From positions 571,001 through 635,000 of the forward strand of contig JAOTOL010001551.1 of NCBI GenBank assembly GCA_034440575.1: a stretch of 64,000 nt of DNA, read 5' to 3'. The notes under the pieces are model-generated. The model saw only the letters and a program-made list of their open reading frames with translations. It searched no databases and was not told where the DNA came from. Origin of the DNA: Imbricaverruca yamaguchii. Lineage: Eukaryota > Arthropoda > Thecostraca > Neoverrucidae. Position 1 is the stretch's first letter, and every line of letters starts with the position of its first letter. Positions 44,134 to 55,934 of the stretch are shown piece after piece. A program made the translations under genes and the position numbers.

Positions 44134-44498
44134 CCGATTAAACAAAAGGCCTTATTCCACCAAAGTTTGAATAAGTTGCCTTACATCGCAGACACTGGGA
44201 ACTTCAGTGTATTCTAACATTGGCCGAACCAATGTCTCACTTCACGACAATTACATTGGCATGTAGCTTTTCATAATCAGCGGCCATAATCAGGATGTTT
44301 GAAATCCCTCCAAACAGGCAATACTGGAGCTGGATTGGCGTGATCTGTAAGACTGTGCTCGTTCGTTCATCCACTCACCCCGTCGGTTCACAAATCTGCA
44401 AGAACAATATATTCTCAGATTTCAACACGTTTCCACAGTCGATGTCACTTTCACGGTGCCAAACTGGTAAACCGTCACGGTGCCAAACTGGCAACATT

Positions 44499-44545
44499 CA
44501 CCCATCATCATCATCATTATCATCATCATCTTCATCATCGTCACT
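44499..44545 (+). repeat. (TCA)n/(ATC)n microsatellite
   Basis: ATCATC and CATTATCATC trinucleotides over about 45 bp. Confidence 0.9.
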
Positions 44546-45798
44546 ACGTCTGAGCTATATCTGCAACATCCGTCACACCTGCATCACTGCCTGCCATGGT
44601 CTGCCTGTCTGTCACAGTACCTCAGCCAGTGTCTTGCTAGGGGATGGCCAAAAATGCTCGAAGCCCTCCCCTTCCAGCTTCACGGGGGCCGCTAACTTCA
44701 CGAGAGCCTCCCCTGAAATGGAGCTCTAGGCTTCGGGACTGCGCAGTGCCTGCAAAACAGAACATGAGTCACACTCTGTCCGACTTGTGAGAACTAACGC
44801 AATCAAATCGCAACCTAAAGAAACAATAATTGTAAGATATAGTGGTTATCGCATTTAGCAAATTTCGAGGAACTAGCCCGTCAGCTCATGCAAGTACTAA
44901 CACCCTCTGTTCACAGGTAATAAAGGATAAAACCGGAAGAGGAGTCTCACTCTGTGGAACGAAGTAAAATACACGAAAAGGTTATAACAACTCATAAACA
45001 CGAAATAAAACTCACCCAATATTTCAAAGAAAGTCCCTTGCACCCTTACGCGATTCGTTCGGAATAAAGCATAGACGTACGAGCCTGTATAGCATAGCAA
45101 TAAAGCATAGCTCGTATATCCCTGTGGTATCCTATATATCCCCAAGGGTGTAGAACGGAGAGGAACAGAGCAGCATCTAGCCATATTCGAACTGTTGCCG
45201 GGTGGCGCTTGAACACAACACACCCTTCTCGCTCCACACGCTGTTACATCATGCAGAGGTAGACTTCCTTATTGGCGTGGATGGGGAGTACTTGGGGTGT
45301 TTGATACATTTTCTTCGGTCAACGCACATGGCCCCAGTGCTGAAGCTCAGAAATGTTTGGCAGGGACGCACTCTCCTCCTAATGCGTGCAAAGTCCAGTC
45401 TGACATTGTGTGGAAACGTCCATGTAGCAAGCAACCAGAACTGAAGCATGATGACGTGGTGAGCAAGCTGGTCTTACTGGAATCAGCGCACACATCCAAT
45501 ATAAGCGGCTCGCTCGTTTGTGATGTTCATTAAAACCTTTTTACTCGAAACCCGGACAGTGTTTTTTTGGTGAGGCCTTTTTATGTGAATATGAGCTTCG
45601 GTAACAGTTACACGCAATATAATTTAAACGGAATTACAATGAGGAATTATATTATTTTTTATATTTTCTGCACCCCTGCAGAGGCTTCTCGAATTTTTTT
45701 CCTTTCTATTGCCCATAGCTTCGTTAGGAGTGACCACAAAGCATAACAATGGATGCGGATTGCCTTCTCTCGGTGAAGTTGGCATTTTCTCCTCCAAG
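44546..45798. other. Unassigned sequence
   Basis: No repeat family or protein is recognised. Confidence 0.4.
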
Positions 45799-45799
45799 A

Positions 45800-45930
45800 A
45801 GAAGAAAATCCATGGGTTCACGGCGTATTCAGCTGGCCGACCACCCAGCGTCGCCACACTCTCACACCGATTGGCTGCCGGTGCAGCCGGACATTTCTCC
45901 TCCGATAATCGGGACCTGCAGCAGAGCTGA
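45800..45930 (-). mobile_element. 3' half of a core-bearing SINE
   Basis: Minus-strand read has GCAGCCAATCGGTGTGAGAG, GTGGCGACGC, then AATACGCCGTGAACCCATGG. It aligns with the core and 3' end of the SINEs at 52768 and 53329. The tRNA-like head is decayed beyond recognition. Confidence 0.7.
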
Positions 45931-46454
45931 ACCACCTCCCTTCGTGGCTCCTCATGACACATTTGGAGGAATACTTGCCAATCCACTGAACACCCCGTGA
46001 GCAAACAGAATATCCGTGCGCACACGTCGAGCACGAGGTGACTACATTGTGAAATGTGAGGAGTTTCCGACGTTCACGTGGCGGTGGGCTTTTCCCCGTG
46101 TCGCACGCCAGCCACGTGAGGAACTTGTGCTGCCCACCTCTGTCCTGACAAAGTGGTATTGTGCCGCGCCTGACCGAACAGCAGCGGATCTAGTACGGAA
46201 GAGACATTGGCGTTATAGCCTGATACAGGTGCTCCATTGCTGAGCCAAGTCTAGCTCGGTGGGCGGATGGTTGGAACATGCCAATCGAAAGGCCAGAACC
46301 CTACTGCTTTTAGATGATATTGAACCAATATGATCTGAAAAGGTAGAGCTCTGGTCGCTGAATCGCGTCGAGGTGCCGAATGCCGAGGCCGCCTTTCAGT
46401 ACGGTTCCGTGAAGTATGTTTCCGAACTGAATGGGAACACGTTTTAGGTTACAC
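45931..46454. other. Unassigned sequence
   Basis: The minus strand near 46330-46440 may hold decayed RT sequence downstream of the next entry. Confidence 0.35.
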
Positions 46455-46790
46455 AACACAAATAATGTGTTGATGCTTGATACAATTTATATTCAATCTC
46501 CGATCGTCGCCCAGCGTCGAGCGACTCCAGTGACTGGCTGAGTCAGCATCTGTTTGCAGTGCAATGGCGTCGCCTTCGTTGCGAACATTCCAGTGCACGT
46601 TCAGATCGTCTGCGAACATGAGGCAGCGGCGGGAGCTTTTTGCTGCCAACGGCAGCTCATTGATGCACAATATGAGTGAGAACGGCGACAGTATCCCGCC
46701 AGCTGGTGCCGGCGGTCCCACTGGAACCCCTGCCCATCCCCTGCCGCCCCTTCCTTTCTTCCTCTCCAAATGTGATGTATGTCAAGCGAG
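46455..46790 (-). pseudogene. Reverse transcriptase fragment (LINE)
   Basis: Minus-strand frame with GGILSPFSLILCINELPLAA, then CLMFADDLNVHWNVRNEGDA, then ALQTDADSASHWS and RLNINCIKHQHI. These are the QGSILSPLLF, catalytic FADD and WxxxxxLxxNxxKCxxI blocks of Jockey/CR1-type RT. The catalytic aspartate pair is intact here, unlike at 30020-30315, but the fragment is about 100 codons long and flanked by unrelated sequence. Its first residues (a glycine/proline-rich stretch) are not RT-like. Confidence 0.82.
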
Positions 46791-47734
46791 TGCCTAACAG
46801 CTGTCGTGCATCTGTGGAAGTTGGAAAGGTTAGAAGTGATGCCTACATTTTGAAAAGAAACTGGAGGAATAGATACACGGTGTCAAGTTACACGTTTTCG
46901 GAGATGGCACACAGATCACTTTATATATTTGACCGAACAGATAATTTCCTTTAACTACTTTTCCACGGAAAGAGAGCGGACTGGCTTGTAATTTTGAGGA
47001 CGCCTGGAGTATATTATGACGTATTTCAGGGACCGTACGCCTCTGCGGTGGGCTGCAGCCGACTTACTGCAGTAATCGGCATGATGCGACTCAAAGACAG
47101 GGTTACCAGATTTAGCGTTGTGTCCATCGACCAACGTGATCGCGAATTTCTCCAGTATCCATCACCAAGTGGTGCCAACACACTGCCCAAGAGAACTCGA
47201 TGCCATGGCTGTATGCATCGTCATATTCGTATCTAAGATTCCCATTTGAACTTCCCAAACAAAAAGATGGGTTGCCGGGCTCTCCCAACGGGTTGAGGAT
47301 AGACAATGCTCTAAAATATATACAATATTTTTGTCTGATATAAGAGCTCACTTCTTTGTTTCTACTTTATATCGGATAAAGTTATATATCAATAATTGAA
47401 TTATTTCGCCGTGACTATGCCTTCCGCTCAAAGTCGTTGAAACCAATGCCTTTATAGAATCAGAGACGGCCAGTAGTTATATATAAAAGAATTACGTTCA
47501 ACGTGTGACACACAGCATGTGACGTCACATAAGTAAAACTCAAAGCAACCACAATGCTCATACTTGCCTACTCGGATGCATCGGTGAGCAAGTTCTTTTT
47601 ATCTGAAAAACAATGAAAAGTTGTTCAACTAATGTCACCAAATGTTCCGAACAGTTGAGCCTAAATCTGAATATCGTAGCCGATTTCCCAAGATCTCGGG
47701 AAATTTTCCAAGGTGTGGCAACACTGATTAGAGC
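46791..47734. other. Unassigned sequence
   Basis: Nothing recognised. Confidence 0.4.
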
Positions 47735-47790
47735 GTGTGTGTGTGTAGTTCAATTTAGCCAGCCTGCCACCGTGTGGTGATCTCGGCCGG
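47735..47790 (-). mobile_element. 3' terminus of an I/Jockey-group LINE
   Basis: Minus strand: ATCACCACACGGTGGCAGGC, TGGCTAAATT, then (CA)n. This matches the 3' block and CA tail of the element at 24486-25498. Confidence 0.6.
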
Positions 47791-48260
47791 TGATCAGAGC
47801 CGTAGCAAAACAGCCATGCAGACAGGATCACCGGTCCATGCGCGCGTTTCATCACCCATCATGATGTGGAAATAGCGCGCCGCCGGTTCGCACACTAGCC
47901 GTACCTCACCGGGGAACAGTTATTAGGAAGACACACCGTGTAAACGCCTCTTCATCCCACCATTAGCCGTGTGGGAGACGCAGTGGAAGTCGCCAGGCTC
48001 CTGGTCGCCGCTGCCCAGTCCACCGCGGCGGCGGTTTCTCTCCGCCACGCTCTCCGACAGACAATTGATCACGCGTCCGCGAATCATCGCCGAGCTCGTC
48101 AAGTCCCAATTGCCGGTGTGTTGCGGTCGTTGCGATATGGCGGCGCGCTGAAAGGTAAGCAGGCGTCGAGCTCGCACGCACGCCGGGCCACTTTGTCCCG
48201 CCTTCGGCGGCTCGGCGCGGGCTGAGATTTGGACGGCGCGTGGTGCCGCGGACAAAGTGA
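47791..48260. other. GC-rich segment with a possible splice donor
   Basis: CpG-rich at 47870-48240. The plus-strand frame from 47971 (starting MGDAVEVARLLVAA) runs to AAAG|GTAAGC at 48154/48155, a good splice-donor match. No recognised domain follows, so a first exon is possible but not established. Confidence 0.3.
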
Positions 48261-49240
48261 GCCGCCATGGTGCCGTTTAATTCCGCCACGAGCAGCCAAT
48301 CAGAACGAATTTCCGGCCGCTATCGAGGTCAGAAAACTGTTTTCTGTGGTTTCCATGACGACGAACCGCACCGCAGTCATTCATCGTCGAAATTACATAT
48401 TCCGAGGCGAGCGGCCCGAGAGTGCCTCGGCGGCAGCTCGTTTCGAAACGGAAAATGGCCGACGAAACTGCACGAGCCCACAGTGGTTGTGGAAATACAA
48501 TTTTCAGGTGTTGACCTCAGTGGCAACGTTCTGTCCCGTGCAAGAGTTGCGGCACGTCTGGCTGAAAGAGATGCTTAAAAATAGATACGCTACGCTTTTC
48601 ACACGCCAGTTCAAGCACAACCTGGGTGACCCACAATCCGAGTGAAATGTAATCAAGTGACCCAAGCAGTCGCTCTTTCAGCTGCTTGACTAAATCCTGA
48701 ATGAGATGGAAAAAAATGCTTATGTAGCCGAATCTTTAAATATATTGGGTCCGATTAAACGTGGCATTTAAAAACAGCAACTCTTGCATAAACCGAGACC
48801 TACAAAACGACGTCTTACAGATCACAGGGAAGAGTGTGTGGAGATCTGTAAATCCAACATGTGATTGGCTACTTGTCCATGCAATCAATGACTGGTGACC
48901 CTCGTCGTCACGCAACAACTGTTTGTCTTGTGAATCTTTTCCACTGTAAATTTTCCCAATTGACACCTTTTGCTAATCGAATACAGGTTATTCCCAGAAC
49001 AATTATCCTCACGCTGAGCATTACCCATATATTTCACTCCTCAATTTTTTATCAGTATAGCCGTTCGCCATTCAGTGGTGGATCCTGTGGGAAGCAGAGG
49101 CAAAGCTGCTGTGCTTGTTCGGCAGACATTCGTGAGAATACGATGCGGCCCACTGCATCGGAGTACACTCGATATGCTCATTGACTGACTTCTCCCAAGC
49201 TTTGTTTCAAGCTAGCACCCACAAATGTATGCTGAAGCTG
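48261..49240. other. Unassigned sequence
   Basis: The 138-codon frame 48229-48645 has no recognisable motif. Confidence 0.4.
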
Positions 49241-49277
49241 CCAGTCTAACAGCAGCTTGAAGCTGCTGTTAGACTGG
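49241..49277. repeat. 37-bp near-perfect palindrome (18-bp arms)
   Basis: CCAGTCTAACAGCAGCTT, a single G, then its exact reverse complement. Further AGCTGC phrases flank it on both sides. Confidence 0.93.
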
Positions 49278-49495
49278 AACTGCTGCTAGTGTGCGCGCTG
49301 AATGCAGGAATTCATCTCGATAATTCGGCAAAGACAGATACACATTCTACCTGGGTAAAATTGCCAACACCTACTTCTTACCTCAATACATCACAGCTAT
49401 GCTGAAGAATGCTGGGGTTTGCATCAGGGGTAGCGCCGGATATGTTGAAAAAGAGAGTTATCTTCGAATAAGGAAGTTCAGCTTGAATAACTAAC
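49278..49495. other. Unassigned sequence
   Basis: Nothing recognised. Confidence 0.4.

Positions 49496-49497
<2 letters not shown>

Positions 49498-49580
<83 letters not shown>
49498..49580. repeat. (TA)n microsatellite
   Basis: About 40 pure TA repeats, followed by ATGTATGTATG. Confidence 0.99.
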
Positions 49581-49588
<8 letters not shown>

Positions 49589-50613
49589 ATGTATTCCCTT
49601 GGAACGCCTCCCAACTCGGCACATCCGATCGGTGAAAAAAGGCGAATCCTTCAAAATGTCCTGGACACAGAGCCTGGATCTGTGGTTCAGAGCCTGTGCC
49701 ACAGAAGAACAGGGAGCGCAAAATGATCTATGCGGTTGATGTGCCCCTAAGCTACAATAACTAACCAACAGAAGAACAAGGGAGACACGCCACATCAGCA
49801 TTTTGCGTACCAAGCAACAAGCCAATGATTTCGAATGCAAATAATTGACCTCAAATCTCTCCGATATCAATCCCCCTTCAACTAATTGGCTGTGACGAAG
49901 GGCCTGGCTAAGCAATTCGAAACTTCCCAGCATCCTGCGCTCCTCTCCCCTCCCACCGGTTCTTACACAGTTGTCAGATTAGCGAAAGAAAGAGAGTAAT
50001 GACCTAGTTATATAAGCCAGACTTATCTAAGCGTCCCATAGCATCTGGGCTCCACAATGCCTCTCACTGTTTGGCGAAGCGTCTGGACAAACTCTGTTGA
50101 CAGCACAGGGAGCACATGAATTCAGTACATCTCAGAAGTTCAGTCGACCTATTGCAGAAACGGATTCGGATGCATGGGGAACCGCTAGTTAAATTCAACT
50201 TGGCCTCTTTGACCTCGCGGAGGGAATGCCGCACATGCATCCAGGACCAAATGTGGCTAGGCTGCTAAGAGCTCACAACGCATCTCTTGTCATCGTTTGT
50301 CCGGCTCCCCTTATGGCTTCCTACACTGGTAGATATTAGTACCAACCAACGCCGTGCCGGTCATAGTGCTCCGGCAATCTGGTGCCGGGCAGAATTTGCA
50401 TCATACAACCACTCGGAGATGTTCAACACATCGGGCGTTCCTGACAGCGGGCGGCATATTTGGCGGCGCAGCCTACTCGTGCGTTCCTCGAAGTGTCCGA
50501 CTATGCCTTCTTGCGGCTCCGGCGCTTTCTGCGTGCCATGGGTTGCGGTCGATCGCGTGTCGTCCCCACTCGGTCAGCGCATCTGAACCACCGAGCTTGA
50601 CTCCGCAGCCTGC
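49581..50613. other. Unassigned sequence
   Basis: No repeat or gene is recognised. Confidence 0.4.
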
Positions 50614-51494
50614 AGATACCGCGGTAATGTCAGCACCCTGAGGCTCCAACAGCCTCTAGTATCCGCAGTAATGACAGCACCCTGAGGCTCCAACAGCCTC
50701 TAGTATCCGCAGTAATCCCAGCACCCTGAGGCTCCAACAGCCTCTAGTATCCGCAGTAATGCCAGCACCCTGAGGCTCCAACAGCCTCTAGTATCCGCAG
50801 TAATGCCAGCACCCTGAGGCCCCAACAGCCTCTAGTATCCGCAGTAATGCCAACACCCTGAGGCTCCAACGGCCTCTAGTATCCGCAGTAATGACAGCAA
50901 CCTGAGGCTCCAACAGCCTCTAGTATCCGCAGTAATGACAGCACCCTGAGGCTCCAACAGCCTCTGGTATCCGCAGTAATGACAGCAACATGAGGCTCCA
51001 ACATCCTCTAGTATCCGCAGTAATGCCAGCACCCTGAGGCTCCAACAGCCTCTAGTATTCGCAGTAATGCCAACACCCTGAGGCTCCAACAGCCTCTAGT
51101 ATCCGCAGTAATGACAGCAACCTGAGGCTCCAACAGCCTCTAGTATCCGCAGTAATGCCAGCACCCTGAGGCTCCAACAGCCTCTAGTATCCGCAGTAAT
51201 GCCAGCACCCTGAGGCTCCAACAGCCTCTAGTATCCGCAGTAATGCCAGCAACCTGAGCCTCCAACAGTTTAGTCTCCACAGCATGCAGACTCCGCAGTA
51301 GTGCCAGCGACCTGAGGCTTCAACAGCCTGTAGTCTCCGCAGCCTATGAACTCCGTGGTAGTGCCAGCAACCTGAGGCTCCAGGAGCCTAGAGTCTCCGC
51401 AGCCTGTAAGCTCCGCGGTAGTGCCAGCAACCTGAGGCTCCAGGAGCCTAGAGTCTCCGCAGCATGTAAGCCCCGCGGTAGTGCCGGCGTCCTG
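50614..51494 (+). repeat. 44-bp minisatellite, about 20 copies, each with a hairpin
   Basis: Units contain GTAATG(A/C)CAGCACCCTGAG and GCTCCAACAGCCTCTAGTAT CCGCA. GAGGCT-CCAAC-AGCCTC in each unit forms a 6-bp stem with a 5-nt loop. The last copies (from 51300) diverge, and two of them carry the longer AGGCTCC-A-GGAGCCT stem. Starts at 50641 and 50685 set the period. Confidence 0.95.
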
Positions 51495-51589
51495 AGTTCA
51501 CCACCTCCCTTCTCCCTTCACTTACCGCACCATTCCGAGATGTTCTCCATTCTGCGGCGCCAACTCCTGCTCTGTCCCGTCAACCTTGT

Positions 51590-52560
51590 TGACGTCGTTG
51601 GTCTGGTCGTCAGTGCAACAGTCTATATCAGTCTGGTCGTCAGTACAGCAGTCTCCGTCAGTCTGATCGTCAGTAGTCTCCGTCGGTCCGGTCGTCAGTA
51701 CACCAGTCTCCGTCTGTCTGATCGTCAGTACAGCAGTCTCAGTCAGTCTGATCGTCAGTAGTCTCCGTCGGTCCGGTCGTCAGTACACCAGTCTCAGTCA
51801 GTCTGGTCGTCAGTACAGCAGTCTCATCGTCAGTTCCGTCTCGGTCGTCAGTACAGTCTCCGTCGGCCTGATCGTCAGTGCAACAGTCTATGTCAGTCTG
51901 GTCGTCAGTACAGCAGTCTCCGTCAGTCTGATCGTCAGTAGTCTCCGTCGGTCCAGTCATCAGTACACCAGTCTCAGTCGGTCCGGTCGTCAGTACACCA
52001 GTCTCAGTCGGTCCAGTCATCAGTACAACAGTCTCCGTCGGTTTCGTCAGGTCTATTGTCTGTCGTCAGTGAGTTCATTCGTCGTAGATCCGTCGGTCGT
52101 CAGTAGACCAGTCTCCGTCTGCCTGATCGTCAGTACAACAGTCTCAGTCAGTCTGATCGTCAGTAGTCTCCGTCGGTCCGGTCGTCAGTACAACAGTCTC
52201 AGTCAGTCCGGTCGTCAGTACAACAGTCTCAGTCAGTCCGGCCGTCAGTACAACAGTCTCAGTCAGTCTGATCGTCAGTAGTCTGCGTCGGTCCGGTCGT
52301 CAGTACACCAGTCTCCGTCAGTGTTATCGTCAGTACAGCAGTCTCAGTCGGTCTGATCGTCAGCAGTCTCCGTCGGTCCGGCCGTCAGTACACAGTCTCG
52401 TCAGTCTGGCCGTCAGTTAGTTCGTCAGTCCAGTCATCAGTAGTCTCGTCGGTCAGTCATCAGTACACCAGTCTCAGTCGTCGTCGTCTCGCTCCGGCCG
52501 TCAGTACAACAGTCTCTGTCGGTCCGGTCGTCAGTACTCGTCAGTCTCCGTCGGGTCTCA
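51590..52560 (+). repeat. TCGTCAGTACAGCAGTCTC minisatellite (30-bp base unit)
   Basis: About 30 units built of GTC(G/A)TCAGTAC(A/C)(A/G/C)CAG, TCTC(C/A)GTC and (A/G)GTC(T/C)G(A/G)TCG. Longer composite units carry AGTAGTCTCCGTCGGTCCGG. Composite order differs along the array, so this is a higher-order minisatellite. Confidence 0.93.
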
Positions 52561-52589
52561 GTGTAAGTGGTATGGCGTGATGACGCAGC

Positions 52590-52660
52590 ACCGTTCACGG
52601 CGGCTTCACACTCACACGACGAGCAGACGACATGGTAGGCTTCACACTCACACGACGGGC
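52590..52660 (+). repeat. Two copies of GGCTTCACACTCACACGACG
   Basis: Direct repeats about 40 bp apart (52602 and 52639), between the minisatellite and the SINE. Confidence 0.8.
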
Positions 52661-52767
52661 ACGCGGCATGAAGGTTAGCCGGCCGCCAGCCGGTGCCGAG
52701 CCGCCTGGTCGGCACGGGGTGCTGGCGATGCAGTGGTGGCAGGATGGGACGCTGGAAGAAGAAGAGC

Positions 52768-52936
52768 CTTTGGTTCTTCGCGACGCATTCAACTGCTGGG
52801 CCATGCAGCGTCTCCAACCTCTCGTACGCTGATTGGCTGCGGGTGAACTCGGTAATCCCGCCTGCTGTAGGATTCCAACCCACGACCTTACCACCAAGAG
52901 TCCAACGTCCTGCCAACTGGGCTACCGAGGCCCAGA
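52768..52936 (-). mobile_element. tRNA-Lys-like SINE with shared core
   Basis: Minus strand: CTCGGTAGCCCAGTTGGCAG (box A), GGACTCTTGGTGG in the anticodon-loop position, a decayed box B (GGTTGGAATCC), then the core CAGCCAATCAGCGTACGAGA with GTTGGAGACGC, and the 3' end GCGTCGCGAAGAACCAAAGG. A diverged sibling of 53329-53496. Confidence 0.88.
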
Positions 52937-53328
52937 CGAGGTAGAGGAGGGTGGGTGGTAGAAGGATGGGGTGGTGTAGGGGTAGGGGTGGGAGGATGCG
53001 GTGATTATGGGTGGTGGTAGAAGGATGGGAGTATGGGTGACAAAAGAGTTGGGTGATGGAGTGGTGGAGTGGTGAATGAATGGGTGGGTTGATGGAGGGT
53101 GCAGTGGTGGAAGGGTGCGGTCGTGGAGGGGAAGGGGTGGAAGGATGCGATAATGTAGAGGTGGAGTGATGGAAGCTGGTGGAAGGTTGCAATGGCGGAA
53201 GAGTGGAGTGCTATTATGAATGAGGTTGGAGAGGAGGGAGGTGCCTAGGATTAAGCCACTGTGTCTTTCGCCTGTGGGTGTTGATGGGAACGTATGAGGG
53301 TGATCAGCTAGGTATGGATGGGAAAAGA
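52937..53328. repeat. G-rich degenerate GGTGGAAGGATG repeat
   Basis: Phrases GGTGG(A/T)(A/G), GGAAGGATG and GGGGTGG recur at irregular intervals to about 53230; the rest is unassigned. Confidence 0.6.
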
Positions 53329-53496
53329 CCTTGGGTTCTTTTACGACGCGTTCAACCGCTGGGTTATATAGCGTCGCCAACCTCTCACTCCGATTGGTCG
53401 CGGGTAGACTCGGTAAATGCTGCCGGCTTTGAGATTCGAGCCACAATCTCGCGATCAAGAGTCCGACGCTCTACCAACTGAGCTACCGTGGCCCCC
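53329..53496 (-). mobile_element. tRNA-Lys(CTT)-derived SINE with shared core
   Basis: Minus strand: GGTAGCTCAGTTGGTAGAGC (box A), GTCGGACTCTTGATC (anticodon loop as in tRNA-Lys CTT), GGCTCGAATCTC (box B), then the core ACCCGCGACCAATCGGAGTG and GAGAGGTTGGCGACGC, ending GTCGTAAAAGAACCCAAGG. The head is close to a tRNA, but acceptor pairing is lost, so it is a SINE. Confidence 0.92.
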
Positions 53497-53554
53497 GGGA
53501 ATGGATGGAAGTGGGACAGCGAAAACTGGCTTGAGCATCTGAAGAGAGATAGAG

Positions 53555-54093
53555 TGATCAGCTGGGCGGACACAGGGACATGATCAGCTGGGCGGACACG
53601 GGAACATGATCAGCTGGGCGGACACGGGGACATGATCAGCTGGGCGGACACAGGGACATGATCAGCTGGGCGGACACGGGAACATGATCAGCTGGGCGGA
53701 CACAGGGACATGATCAGCTGGGCGAACACGGGAGCATGATCAGCTGGGCGGACACGGGAGCATGATCAGCTGGGCGGACACGGGAGCATGATCAGCTGGG
53801 CGAACACGGGAACATGATCAGCTGGGCGGACAAGGCATGATCAGCTGGGCGGACACGGGAACATGATCAGCTGGGCGGACACGGGAGCATGATCAGCTGG
53901 GCGAACACGGGAACATGATCAGCTGGGCGGACACAGGGACATGATCAGCTGGGTGGACACGGGGACATGATCAGCTGGGCGAACACGGGAGCATGATCAG
54001 CTGGGTGGACACGGGAACATGATCAGCTGGGCGGACACGGGGACATGATCAGCTGGGCGGACACGGGAGCATGATCAGCTGGGCGGACACGGG
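53555..54093 (+). repeat. 26-bp minisatellite, about 21 copies
   Basis: Unit GATCAGCTGGGCGGACACGG GGACAT with variants GGGTGG, GGGCGAAC, CACAGG and GGGAGC. One short unit is near 53832. Confidence 0.96.
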
Positions 54094-54235
54094 GCTGCCA
54101 TTTGGGCTGGGTCCGAGGTGAAGGAGGCCACAAGCCCGGACCGAGACTGCCAACAGCTCCTCGGGATCTGCTAGTCCTCTGGATTAGTCCGTGCGCTTGT
54201 CCATTGATCCGATCACAGCTAGCCTACTGTGGTGC

Positions 54236-54508
54236 ACTAAGGCTGGTAGTATAAGGATATGGCTGGTGGTATAAGGCGGTGGCTGGTGGCATGAAGCGGT
54301 GGTTGGTGGCATGAAGCGGTGGCTGGTAGCATAATGTGGTGGCTGGTGGTATAAGGCGGTGGCTGGTAGCATAATGTGGTGGCTGGTGGTATAAGGTGGT
54401 GGCTGGTAGCATAAGGCTGGCTGGTGGTATAAGGCGGTGGCTGGTGGCATAATGTGGTGGCTGGTGGTATAATGTGGTGGCTGGTGGCATAAGGCAGTAG
54501 CTGGCGGA
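54236..54508 (+). repeat. 20-bp minisatellite, about 13 copies
   Basis: Unit GTGGCTGGTGGTATAAGGCG with CATAA, AGCATAATGTG variants; one unit is shortened near 54415. Confidence 0.95.
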
Positions 54509-54529
54509 GGAGTCGCGAGCGCGCTTCAT

Positions 54530-54965
54530 GCGAAGTTCGAGTCCTCGGCTTCAGCCCGGGAGCGCGGACGGCAGCGGACGAGCGCCCACGCAGCGGGCGC
54601 CAGCGCCCACGCAGCGGGCGCCGGCGCCCGCCGAGCTCCAGCAGTGCTCCGCGCGCCCGGCCGGCGCGCCGCCCGTGCCGGCCGTGACGGCGCCGGGTGA
54701 CGTCACGGCCGTCACGGCCGCGCCTGTGACGGCCGAGTGGGCGGGCACTCTGACGGGCCGGACGGCCTGCCGGCCAGCGCACGTGACGGCCGGTCAGGTG
54801 CGACCTGGCGCGCTGACGTCACAGGCGCGGCGGCCATGAAGGTCGGTCTGGCCTTCCGGAACAGGCGCGCCCGCCGTAGCCGCTGCCGTCGCCGCCGCCG
54901 GCTGCTCGGGGAGCAGCGCGCCGCGGCCGCCGCCACGCCACACTCGGCAGACGCGGCCAGTTTCG
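54530..54965. promoter_or_regulatory. CpG-rich island with two full CRE palindromes
   Basis: Dense CpG. TGACGTCA occurs at 54698-54705 and 54814-54821, the palindrome bound by CREB/ATF-family factors in animals. Several GTGACGGCC half-site phrases surround them. An ATG in GGCGGCCATGAAGG (54836) opens a basic 45-codon frame ending at the TGA overlapping 54972; its reality is unknown. Confidence 0.45.
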
Positions 54966-54969
54966 GACA

Positions 54970-55735
54970 ATGAGCTCCCTGTCTTTACCAGAGGACGACA
55001 GCAGGAACTCCCTGTCTGTACCGGAGAACGACAGCAGGAACTCCCTGTCTGTACCGGAGAACGACAGCAGGAACTCCCTGTCTGTACCGGAGGACGACAG
55101 CAGGAACTCCCTGTCTGTACCGGAAAACGACAGCAGGAACTCCCTGTCTGTACCGGAAAACGACAGCAGGAACTCCCTGTCTGTACCGGAGAACGACAGC
55201 AGGAACTCCCTGTCTGTACCGGAGAACGACAGCAGGAACTCCTAAGCTGTACCAAAGGACGACAGCATAAACTCATTGTCTTTGCCTAGGTCAGGTGACC
55301 TGGTCTGAAGACGATAGCAGGACCTCCCTGTCTGAGTCCAGAGGACGACATCAAGTAACTCCCTGTATGCACCAGAAGACGACAGCAGGAACTCACTGGC
55401 TGTACCGGAGGATGACAGCGGGAACTCCCCGTATATACAGGAGAACGACAGCATAAACTCCTTGTCTGTGCCGGGGTCAGGTGACCTGGTCTGAAGACGA
55501 CAGCAGGAACTCCCTGTCTGTGTCGAGGTCAGGTGACCTGGTCTGAAGACGACAGCAGGAACTCCTTAGGTATGCACCTGGAGGGCGACAGCAGGAACTA
55601 AGCGCTCCCTGTCTGTGGCGGAAGACGACATCCAGCAGGAACTACCTATATGTACCGGAGGCGACAGCAAGCGCTCCCTGTCTGTGGCGGAAGACGACAT
55701 CCAGCAGGAACTACCTATATGTACCGGAGGCGACA
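54970..55735 (+). repeat. 33-bp minisatellite, regular then degenerate
   Basis: Unit GACGACAGCAGGAACTCCCT GTCTGTACCGGAG, regular from about 54990 to 55245, then mixed with GGTCAGGTGACCTGGTCTGA (three copies). The 11-residue ENDSRNSLSVP repeat is the in-frame artefact. Confidence 0.95.
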
Positions 55736-55766
55736 GCGGGCACTCCCAGCTGGCGCCGAGGTCAGT

Positions 55767-55772
55767 GCCTCT

Positions 55773-55802
<30 letters not shown>
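55767..55802 (+). repeat. (GCG)n trinucleotide run
   Basis: About 11 GCG triplets. Confidence 0.97.
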
Positions 55803-55803
<1 letters not shown>

Positions 55804-55934
55804 ACGTTCTGCTAGGCTGGCGGCAGGTTCTGCCCGGCCGGAGCCGGGTGCAGACGGCGTGAACAGCGGCGGACGCGGCCGCCCCAGCACACTGGCGCAC
55901 CGCTACCCGCCGCCGCAGCAGTCGCGCCTGAGGT

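Noticed and set aside
50614..51494. CRISPR-like array
   Set aside because: Units are contiguous tandem repeats with no unique spacers, and the DNA is eukaryotic in character. The same applies to the other arrays.
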